Source: Planoprotostelium fungivorum
Lineage: Eukaryota; Evosea; Variosea; Cavosteliida; Cavosteliaceae
DNA: 64,000 nt
Reading direction: 5' to 3'
NCBI GenBank assembly: GCA_003024175.1
Contig: MDYQ01000053.1
Coordinates: 1-64,000, forward strand
In this document: positions 11,001-20,894 of the stretch, piece by piece
Position numbering within the stretch: the stretch's first letter is position 1
Layout: each line of letters begins with the position of its first letter
Program-made: the position numbers and the translations under genes
Notes under the pieces: generated by a model
Database searches by the model: none
What the model saw: only the letters and a program-made list of their open reading frames with translations
Told to the model about the DNA's origin: nothing

Positions 11001-14000
11001 CATCGCGTAGGTCAGGCAGACCGTCCTGCAGGGTAACAACCGACTGCGACTGGTGCAGTACCTGTCCCACGGAAACCCCGCGGAATTCCGCGCATCCCTC
11101 GGAAGGACCCTCTTCTCCGTCTTACCCCTTCTCAACACTCTGTGTCACGAGCAAGCTGCCAAGACTGTCTTAGCCCTCTCTACCTGCAGCGATCGATCAC
11201 TCTCCCACGTTTCCACCTATCTCGGCCACGCTCTCGTTGCCATGGAGATGTCAAAGGAGACACCCTTCGTGGAGGCCATCTTGGAGAAGTGCGTCAAGTA
11301 CATCGTCGATGCATCGAGAGGAGGTTCTCTCAGCCCCCCCACCTTCTACTACGTCTTCCCCCTCTTAGACGCCTCATTCAACCGATGCGTCCTGTCTATG
11401 AACGGACAAGAAGGAGCTATGTCACTCTTGGAGAGACACACGCAGGCTGACGTGGACTATCCCAGGGGCAGGATGTGCTCGACTCTCATCAAGGTCCTCT
11501 CCAGCTTCCCACGATTCCAGCAGAGAGCCCGCGAGGCACTCATCGCCACGGCGGGATCTCTTCTGACGGCCGCGCCCAAGGACGAGTTCGAAGAGAAGGA
11601 CCTCGTCTACCTCCTCCGCGGTATCATCAGCGAGCAGAATTTCGTTCGATCTTCCACCCTGCAGGCCCTCGAGGCCGTTCCCGCCATTTTGGACTCCGCC
11701 CTGCCCGCCCGCGACGATTTCACGTCACACCTGTGGATCGCCACCCACGACTCCGAAGAAGAGAACGCATTCCACGCGAGGAACGTATTCGATCTGTACG
11801 GTCACACGGTGCCGCAGACGTACTCCAATCTACTCACCCCATTCGTCGTGGAGGCCGCCGAGGCCATGCCCGACGGGGAGAAGGACACGGTACTGCAGAC
11901 GATGGTGGCTCAATCCATAGTGGATGCCATCAAGTTGTACCCAGATACCCTGGGTGCCACACTGGAGGACTTCTTCACGTTGTACAAGAGCAACGTGCCA
12001 GCAGAGGGAGTCAACGACGATCTCATGAAGAGCAACGTCAGATACGGAGCCGCCACGGTTCTGTCTGCCTCTGGTGCCGTGTTAGACGAGAAGAACATGA
12101 GGATCCTCTTTGATTTCCTCCTCAAGGCCGGACTCTTCGACGAGGACGACGCAGTTCGCAGACGCATGATTCAGGTCGGACTGGACGTCATCAACCAGCA
12201 GGGTCAGGCGGCCAGTGGTCTCCTTCCACTCTTTGAGGAATTCTTCAGCAAGCCTTCCACGGACATGGCTTCAGATCGTGTCAGAGAAGCTTCTGTCATT
12301 TTCCTCGGAACGGTCGCCAGACACTTGGAGGCGAACAACCCCAAGGTGAGAGATCTATATTTAGATCACGTCATCTACATCGTTGTAGATGGAAGAGAAT
12401 GACCAGAAACAGGTGGAAGTGATCACGGACAGACTGATGGAGACCCTGTCGACACCCTCAGAATCCGTGCAGAGAGCCGTATCTACGTGTCTCATTCCTC
12501 TCTTCGCCACACCATCCCTGCAAGCAAAGGCAGAGACCTACATCGATCGCCTTATCGGTCAACTCAAGAGCAACGCCGTTTCTTTTGCAGAGAGAAGAGG
12601 TGAGCTCCATACTCTCCTTCTCTCATACACACTCCCTCTCTCTTGAAATATTTCTCATCTCTTCAATGTGATCTCTTACAATGGATGAAAGGTGCCGCTT
12701 ACGGTCTGGCTGGTGTCGTGAAAGGCTTAGGCATTCCTTCCCTGAAGAAATTCGAAGTGGTCACGAAGCTGCAATCCATGGTGGAAGACAAGAAGCACCC
12801 CGCTGCAAGACAAGGATCTCTCTTTGCCTTCGAGACACTGACGACCACCCTGCAGAGACTGTTTGAACCTTACATCATCCAAACCCTCCCCAAGCTCTTG
12901 AACTGCTTCGGTGACACCTCGAACGACGTCCGTCTCGCCGTGGGTGAGTCCCAATCTGACCGTCTACAACGCTCACGTGACCAGTCGATACGTCCCGTGT
13001 CGTCATGGCCCAATTGTCCGCCCACGGAGTCAAATTGGTTCTCCCAGCCCTCTTGAAGGCACTCGACGACAAGAGCAACTGGAAGACGAAGAAGGGTGCC
13101 ATCGAACTGCTGGGCTCCATGGCGTTCTGCTCTCCCAAGCAACTGTCATCCTGCCTTCCCATGATCGTACCCAAGCTGTCCATCGTTCTGACCGACACAC
13201 ACAACCAAGTCCAAGAGGCCGCTGAAGAGGCTCTCAAGCACATCGGTAGTGTCATTCGAAACTCTGAGATTCAGATGCACGTGCCGATCCTCCTCAAGGC
13301 CATCACCGACCCTGATCTCTACACGAGAGACGCCCTGGAGGCACTCATTCACACCAACTTTGTTCACTCCATCGACGCGGCTTCTCTGTCGTTGATCGCA
13401 CCCATCCTCCACAGAGGTAACACGGATCGATCGATCGAGACGAAGAAGAAGGCGGCGCAGATCGTGGGAAACATGTGCTCGCTGGCCGAGACGAAGGACT
13501 TGGAGCCTTATCTCGACGTGATGATCAGTGATCTCAAGAGTATCATTACCGATCCTATTCCAGAGGTGAGAAGAATGAATGTCATCATCCATCACGATCG
13601 CGCATCACTCGATCATCATCATGATCATGAACTCACGATGGAAGGTGAGAGCCATCAGCTCGAAGGCCCTCGGATCTCTCATCCAAGGAATGGGAGAGGA
13701 CAAATTCTCAGGACTCATCCCGTGGTTGCTGGATAACATGAAATCCGACGTCGGTTCCGTGGAGCGATCGGGTGCAGCTCAAGGTCTGTCCGAAGTCCTC
13801 GCCGCCCTCGACATCTCTCGCTTCGAGACTCTCTTACCCGAGATCCTCAGCAATTCGAACCACACGAAGCCTTACGTCAGAGAGGGTTCCATCGGTCTCT
13901 TCGTCTTCTTACCTGCCACTTTCACCGGACCCTTCCAGGAATACCTCGATCAAGTGTTACCCTGCATCTTGAAGGGTGAGCCGTGTGTTGTAGAGAGACG

Positions 14001-16969
14001 TCTGACACGTGGTAGGTCTGTCAGACGAGACAGAGTCCGTTCGTGATATCTCTCTACGCGCAGGACAATCCATCGTGAACCAGTACGCTCTCTCTTCCCT
14101 GGAGTTACTGCTTCCCGCCATGGAGCAAGGAATTTTCGATGACTCGTGGAGAATCAGACAGAGCTCCGTGCAGCTGCTGGGAGATCTCATGTACCACGTC
14201 ATCACCAAGTCCGCCAATCCCGATGCCGATCCGTGCGTCACCTTGGACCGGTGAGAATCCACGCTTCGAATCCCACTCACGGCCATTTTTTCACCCCACA
14301 TCTTCTACTAGAAAGAGACTGACGAAGAGAACAGATGCATTGGATTCGACAAGAGAAACAAGATTTTGGCTGCTCTCTACATGATCCGTAACGATGTGTC
14401 CTCGGTCGTGAGACAGAAGGCCCTCCTCGTGTGGAAGAGCGTCGTTCAGAACACACCCAAGGCACTCAAGGACCTCCTCATAGACCTCATGAGAATCATC
14501 ATCGACTGTCTCGGCTCCGCAAACCTCGACAAACGACAGGTGACCCACCCTCCCTCACCTCATCTCACCTCCCTCACCTCATCTCACCTCCCTCACCTCA
14601 TCTCACCTCCCTCACCTCATCTCACCTCCCTCACCTCATCTCACCTCCCTCACCTCATCTCACCCTCCACAGGTATCCGGTAAGACGTTGGGCGATCTCG
14701 TTCAGAAGTTGGGAGACAATATCCTCCCCGAGATCATCCCCATCTTGGAGAAGGGCTTGGATTCACCCGATCCCGATCAACGTCAGGGTGTCTGCATCGG
14801 CCTGACCGAAGTCATGTCCTCGGCCAATCGCACGTACCTCGCCTCGTACTCCCCCGTACTCATCCCCGCCGTGCGCCGTGCCCTCTGTGACGAGTTGGAG
14901 GACGTGAGAGAAGCTGCCGCCCAGGCATTCGACACGCTCTACCGCTTTGTAGGGCAGAAGGCACTCGACGAGATCCTCCCTCCCCTCCTGGACTCTCTCC
15001 AAGACGAAGGAAGCAACGCTTTGGACGGTCTGAGACAGATACTCGCCGTCAAGAGCTCCGTCGTGCTTCCCTTCTTGGTGCCCAAGCTACTGAAGCCACC
15101 CATCACCACCTTCAACGTCAAGGCACTCGCGTCCATCGCACAAGTGTCCGGCTCCGCCCTCAACCAACATCTCGCCGCACTCGTTCCGACCCTCCTCGGA
15201 GCCATCGCAGCGTCAGGTGAAGAGGCAGATTCTGTCGCCACGGCGGCCGAGACGATCGTGCTGGCCGTTGGACCAGACGGCTACCAAGTGTTGTTCTACG
15301 AGCTCATCCAGCAGATGAGAGAGCCCATCTCGACTTCACATGCCGCCGCCGCCGCGAAGCTGATCGGGTCGTACTGCGAGAAGACAGAGGTGGACTTTGA
15401 GCCGGAGCTGCCGAACCTGATGAGGTGTCTCATGATCCGTCTCATGGACGACAGCCCGCTCGTACAGCAGGCCGCCCTGACCTCCCTCGGACAAGTCCTC
15501 GAGGCCACGAAGAAGGACAACGTGGCCAATTACATTCCCGAGTTGAGGAACATCCTTGACAAGTTGAAGGAAGATCTAGAGAAGAAGAACCGAACGATGC
15601 TGCCCGGTTTCAACCTACCAAAGGGTATGGCACCCGTGCTGCCCATGCTGCTTCAAGGTCTCAAGGTCGGTTCGGCCGAGCTCAGAGAACAAGCAGCTCT
15701 CGGTCTGGGAGAGGTGAGACGTTCATTCGATGTCGTTCGGTTCTATTTTTGGATGTGAGGCTGAATGAAATGCAGGTACTGAATATGACCTCCGACGCTG
15801 CGGCCAAACCATTCCTCATTCAGATCACTGGACCTCTCATCCGTATCATCGTCGATCGTTTCCCCTGGCAAGTCAAGGCCGCCATCCTGCAGACGCTCAA
15901 CCTCATCATGGTCAAGGGTGGTGTCAACCTCAAGCCTTTCATCCCTCAACTGCAGACCACATTCATCAAGGCCCTTCAGGACCCGACAAAGGCCGTACGA
16001 ATCGAAGCCGCCGAGGCCCTCGGAAGACTGGTCACCCTGGGTGAGTCTCCCCTGACATCGACAACAACGCTGACTCCATCAGGCCCGAAGGTAGAGCCCC
16101 TCATCCTGGAGCTGTTGAACATGCTCTCCACGGGAGAATCTTCCACTCTGGAGACAGTTCTCATCGCCCTGCAGCGTGTCCTTCTGCACTCTACGAACAT
16201 CTCTCAGGAGGTCATGAACAAAGTGGGAAACTCTCTCATCTCTCTCTTGCAATCGGACGAGGAGAACATCCGAGCCTTCGCCGCAAAGTCGTTGGGAGCG
16301 TTCTCGAAGACGGTCCCGGCGGAGAGACTGACCGAGATCACGTCTTCCCTGCTGAAGGAGGGTGGTGGATGGACTACGCGTCACTCTCATTCCCTCGCCC
16401 TGAAGAGCATCTTGTACCACACCCCCAACGCTTACGATGGCTTAGAGAAGCCCTTCCTGACCACTCTGACAAAGTGGGCCGCCGACGAAAAGTTGAGCGT
16501 GAGGCAGAGCGTGTGTGAGACCGTGGGGAGGATCGTGCTTCTCGGTCAGATCACCGACGCCGCCTTGGGACAGTACCTCAACATCCTCGCTCAGATGATC
16601 AACGACACCGTCAGCGACATCAAGATCACGGCTCTTAAGAACGTGAAGAAGTTTGCCAAGCGATGCCCTCAGGTGAACAATTGAATGGAACACGTTCGAG
16701 TGGAGCTCACGAGTGAATAGGTATCGAGGAGCTATCTGAATGTTCTCGTGCCACCGACAATGGCGGCAGTGAAGGACAGAATGAACGTGCCCGTGAAATT
16801 GGCGGCAGAGAGAGCTCTGATGCACCTGCTGCAAGTCCATCACACACCGGCGACGCTCGATGAGTACGCGGCCACACTGGACAACATTCAAGCGAAGAAC
16901 ATTGCAGACTATTCAAAGAGAATCTTGAGCAAGTTGGTCCCTGATTCGGACGATTCAGACACCGAGTAA
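8094..16969 (+). CDS. GCN1: GCN1-like translational activator (HEAT-repeat protein)
   Basis: Giant HEAT-repeat protein that binds ribosomes and, with GCN20 in known systems, activates the eIF2-alpha kinase GCN2 under amino-acid starvation or ribosome stalling. The ATG at 8094 opens MTSPSEEQSDYWTDIQEGLY. Diagnostic blocks include TEEGQVYDKEDME near 10780-10820, the eEF3-like HEAT core KKKAAQIVGNMCSLAETKDL near 13445-13505, ALGSLIQGMGEDKFSGLIPW near 13670-13730 and QEYLDQVLPCILKGL near 13940-14000. The region near 13440-14250 corresponds to the eEF3-homologous part that in yeast precedes the GCN2-binding RWDBD. Some two dozen short introns are present, and the predicted product is roughly 2,400-2,600 residues, close to family size. 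The C-terminus is acidic (DSDDSDTE). One intron holds a minisatellite. Confidence 0.95.
14540..14672 (+). repeat. 20-bp minisatellite inside a GCN1 intron
   Basis: The intron runs from the GT at 14540 to the AG at 14672. Between 14554 and about 14671 it holds nearly six head-to-tail copies of CTCACCTCATCTCACCTCCC. The tract has no G on the coding strand, so no AG acceptor arises within it, and it forms a long pyrimidine-rich lead-in to the true acceptor CCACAG. At 133 nt the intron is about twice the local norm. Confidence 0.92.
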
Positions 16970-17263
16970 TACAATGTTTCACCGTATGTCTCTTCTCTCG
17001 ATGGATCGTTTCTGTGCGTCCTCATTTTGAAGATGCAACGAGACGATGCAGTCCATCATTGTTCTTGCTGACCTTATGTATATACCTCTTCAAATTTCGA
17101 TCGCATTGAAGAGGTCTCAGAGTCAACAGGGGGTGTGATGAAATGATTCCGTCATCGATGCCGACTGAAATTCCGAAGATGAGGTCATCGGGATGATGAC
17201 GCGACCCACACAAGATGGGTGTGGCTCGAACATAAATAAGCAGGGACACATACGACAACAACA

Positions 17264-18374
17264 ATGACAACAGTAGCCAAATTCTTCTATTCTGACCCCA
17301 GCTCGTATGCAGGTGGGGGAGACCATCGTCCACCGATCAAGTTATTGAATGTTCTACAGGTAGACCGTGGTCGAAGGTAGATGGTGGAGGCCAGAACTAC
17401 CAACTCCAAGTGGTCGAGAAGACAGTTCAAGACATTGCTGGTTTGTATGAGGCCGCGTCGATTGTATAATGATCGGTCAACAGGAAGAGAGAAAGAGTTT
17501 GGAGTAGACGTATCTGGATTCCAAGTCATAGAAAGTCCAGCACAAGAGAGGGACTTTGATGATGACGCGAGGATCACCACAAAGTACTATGCAGAGGTAG
17601 AAGAGCTGCTGCGAACTAATCTGAAAGGAGTTAAGAAGGTGAGAAGAATGACAACGAAGCACCCCTGAATCATCCAGGTCGTCATTTTCGATCACACCAT
17701 TCGCAAGAGAGTCGACAATGCGGCCAGGAAGCCCGTCCGAATGGTGCCTCGATCGTCTCTCACAGTCATTGACTTCCACATCAGGTCCACGTCGATCAGA
17801 CACAGAAGGCAGCAGAAGCACGAGTTAGACGCCATGTGACGGGAGACGATACGGAAGAGCTCATCCGAGGTCGCTTTCAGATCATCAACGTGTGGAGGCC
17901 CATCGGCCACGAGGCCGCAGATTTTCCCCTCGCCGTTGCCGATTTCAGGTCCACCAAGAAGGAAGACTTTGTCGAAGTTGACCTCCTCTATCCAAAGAGA
18001 GCCGAGGGAGAGGATAATGACGATCGAGGTGATTGAATGCATCACAAATGACCGTGCGTGACGTTGATCTCTACGTAGGAAAGGAGAGACCACCCGCTGA
18101 GATCAACAATGGGACGTCTGAGGGATACGAAGTGAAGGGAGAGACGTTCGGCGTGGTGGATTCTGCTGAGCATAAATGGTATTACGAGAGGAACATGAGG
18201 CCCGATCAGGTCATGCTGCTCAAGTGTTTCGATTCGAGGGGAGAAGGAGTAGAAGGTGGCTGGAAGGGTATCGCCAGGTGCACCCCCCACACTGCATTCG
18301 AAGATCCTCTCACACCAACGGACGCAAAGCCAAGACAGTCCATCGAGGTCCGCACTCTGGTCTTCTATGAATAA
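17264..18374 (+). CDS. CmcJ/AsaB (GA4-desaturase)-like oxidoreductase family protein
   Basis: Member of the family that includes bacterial CmcJ and fungal AsaB-like hydroxylase/desaturases, common in fungal secondary-metabolite clusters; Fe(II)/2-oxoglutarate chemistry is generally presumed. The start is MTTVAKFFYSDPSSYAG. Family blocks follow in order: VQDIAGREKEFGVDVSGFQV, YYAEVEELL, VVIFDHTIRKR, RMVHVDQTQKAAEARV, RFQIINVWRPIGHEAADFPL, KWYYERNMRPDQVMLLKCFD, then HTAFEDPL and RQSIEVRTLVFYE at the end. The candidate metal-binding triad H-x-D (in VHVDQ) plus the distal His in HTAFEDP is intact. Joining exon 1 at GCA G|GT AGA and exon 2 at GCT G|GA AGA restores one frame. No biosynthetic cluster surrounds it, so the substrate is unknown. 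Confidence 0.85.
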
Positions 18375-18821
18375 GCAGAGAGATGTATATAAACAAACAC
18401 CGTAGCTGTTTGACCGGGCACGTTCATTTTAGAAGCCGCTCGACGCTGGTAGGTGCTGAGCATAGAGTGAAGTGTCGTAAGATGTGCACCTGAAGAGCCA
18501 CTTCTCTACCAGAAAATGTACAGGTGACAACAATGATATTAATATCTGTTGGTTTTGTGCAATTATTTCAGACAGCCTCTTGTACAATGACGTATGCTGT
18601 TGCAGGATCATCATCGAAGGTGATTCTCTGTTGAGCTCTCCTTGGATGTACGGTATAAAAATCATTTCCAATCTGAATGATCAAGGCCATTGATGATGTG
18701 CGATTGAATCTATAAACGGAGAATACGCGGATTTGAAGTGCATCTCGCAGACGATTCGGTGAATGAGATCATCCAGATCCACACCATCTACAGAAGATCT
18801 TCCAAAATTTTCCGACACAAG
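18375..18821. other. Intergenic, promoter region of the F-box/RasGEF gene
   Basis: No supported gene. A TATA-like TCTATAAACG lies near 18709, about 110 bp before the chosen ATG. Short frames here have no coding character. Confidence 0.4.
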
Positions 18822-20809
18822 ATGAAGGAAGATAACACATTCTCAGGCATGCCTCTGGACGTGATGCTTCTCCTGACTCGATATATTTCCTTGCAAGGTG
18901 TGACATATCATTCTCATCAATAGTGACCCCGATAGACGTGGTCAGACTGAGCCAAACATGTCGTAACATTCACCATCTCTGTTCAGATGGAGAGATATGG
19001 AAACAGCTCTACAGAAACAGGTGTCGATCGGATCGTCTCACTCCCACAGATATGCTGACTTCTTTCTTCAGATCTGAAAAGTCGTTGCGATATAAGGTGG
19101 ATAGGTCGTGGATGGATTCTATTGGTATGCATTACATCACAATGAAGCCCGATGACACACTCTTTGCAGGCACGTTACATTCTCTCATCAAGTGAGATCA
19201 CGTGCCGGTCTTGATTCAATTCATTTTCTCGCAGGAAGAGTTTGGACCGAGATCCTGACATCAGCAGAGATGTCTTTCTCATGTGTTTCTGTTTAGAAGT
19301 CACCAAGCACGATCTCCTCGCTCTCATCTTGTGTCTGTGCGTACACCGGCACCACCTTCATCTCCTGATCGATGCAGAATGGAAGACAGAGACGATCCTT
19401 ACTTTACCAAAGCGACGCAACTCCTTCAATACTGGATCGATCTCTACTGGATAGAAGATTTTGTGAGGGAAGATGATAATCTGCGCCTGTTGATCTGCAG
19501 CTGGAAAGCTCTGTCCCTTCCCTTGACTTTACCTGCACACGAACGCATCGCAGTGACACATTCTATGAGACAAGTCTCACGGGAGCCAATACAACCTTTT
19601 CCAGCTATTCACGATGGAGGTGTGATTTCCATGATCTGTTCATCATCGACATCATCGTCATCATCGAATTCGTTTAAATCCATCAGGATTACTCCAATTG
19701 GGCCCAAAAGAGCTCGCCCATCAATTATGCCTGCTGGACATGGAATCCATACAGACCGTGAACGTGAGACGCGATTGCATCACCATGCTCACCCGATGGT
19801 CTCGTCTGATGCGATCATCAGAGAGATCGTCTGTTGCAGTACGTTCAGAGTGGAGGCAAGATTGGGTTGGCCATCACGATTCGGTTCAATCGATTGACAG
19901 CATCTCTGGTGAGTGCAGTGTTACACGAAGAAACACCGAAAGAGAGGGCCAGAGTCTTAGAATTCATCGTACAATTGGGCGAGGTGATCCATACGATCTC
20001 GTGGAAATTCGAGTGAAAATCCGTCTTACGTATCGACGCACGTAGGAACTAAAGAGGTTGGGTAACTTTCAGAGTTTGGGATGTGTTGTAGCTGCTCTCA
20101 CCACATCGACTGTGACTCGCCTCAGGAGGTGACGAATCATCGATGCGATGTCCTTCTCTGATGTGATGTAGGACGAGATCAGAAGTGAAGAAGAAGTATC
20201 AGACGATGAGTGAAGGTCTAGTGGAGTTGATGTCAGTGACGAGATCCTTTGGAAATATGCGGAAGGCTTACCTGGCGACACCTCATCCAAAGATTCCTTT
20301 CGTGTGAGCACGAGATCATCACATCACATCATCACATCACATCATCACATCACATCATCACATCACATCATATCACATCATCACATCACATCATCACATC
20401 ACATCACATCACATCATCACATCATCACGATGGACGATGCACGATGAGCTCCATTACTCACAAAGATCCAGGGCGGTCACCATGACCGATCTCAACTTTG
20501 TCTTCCAAGGAAACTCTCGTTACTTGAGCGGCTCATCCGATGACGAAGCGTCGACGAGACAGATCAACTATTGGAATTGGACCATGTATCACAGCATCAT
20601 CACTGAATTCATGCATCCGAGAGGTGAGCGTTCAAGTCATGAAGAGAGATGAAGAGGAGAAAATGAAGAGGACAACAGGTGCGGTCGATTATCCGTTCGT
20701 GAGAGAAGAGAGGGTGATGACCATGCTGAGCGATCTCCTTGTGATGGACAAATCGTGGAACGATCAAACGTATCAGAGATCGCTCGAGCTGGAACCTAGA
20801 AATCAATAG
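18822..20809 (+). CDS. F-box protein with Ras guanine-nucleotide exchange factor (RasGEFN + CDC25) domains
   Basis: Predicted Ras-family exchange factor fused to an N-terminal F-box. The ATG at 18822 gives MKEDNTFSGMPLDVMLLLTR, then IDVVRLSQTCRNIHHLCSDG, an F-box with the usual Leu/Pro and Trp pattern (EIWKQLYRNRC). A RasGEF-N-like helical piece is seen near 19400-19520 (ATQLLQYWIDLYWIEDFV). The catalytic CDC25 domain begins ELAHQLCLLDMESIQTVNVR near 19705. It continues IRFNRLTASLVSAVLHEE, GNFQSLGCVVAALTTSTVTR, VKKKYQTMSEGLVELMS, PFVAVTMTDLNFVFQGN and closes LELEPRNQ with TAG at 20807-20809. Exon junctions through the CDC25 domain keep phase; those between the F-box and RasGEF-N are less certain. 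An intron in the catalytic domain carries a microsatellite. The F-box would be expected to recruit an SCF ubiquitin ligase (inference). Confidence 0.82.
20315..20428 (+). repeat. ATCAC/ATC microsatellite within a RasGEF intron
   Basis: About 114 bp of irregular ATCACATC/ATC tandem units inside the intron between PFV and AVTMTDL of the CDC25 domain. The array has no G on the coding strand after its first bases, which again avoids creating AG acceptors. Confidence 0.9.
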
Positions 20810-20877
20810 AAGATGTTCCTGTCCACACGTCACACGAGCTCTCGTCCTCTTTATCGAATACGAAATAACGACGCAGA

Positions 20878-20883
20878 AATAAA
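20878..20883 (+). terminator. Probable polyadenylation signal of the F-box/RasGEF gene
   Basis: AATAAA about 70 nt after the stop at 20809. The convergent IQM-like gene stops at 20895, so the two 3' ends almost certainly overlap. Confidence 0.5.
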
Positions 20884-20894
20884 GAGACGTTTTA

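Noticed and set aside
17360-17376. A 14- or 17-nt intron in the CmcJ-like gene
   Set aside because: A donor after TATGCAG (near 17312) gives an ordinary intron and an in-frame AGRPWSKVDGGG joint.
20315-20428. Repeat array considered as CRISPR-like
   Set aside because: Units are contiguous without spacers, in a eukaryotic intron; it is a plain microsatellite.
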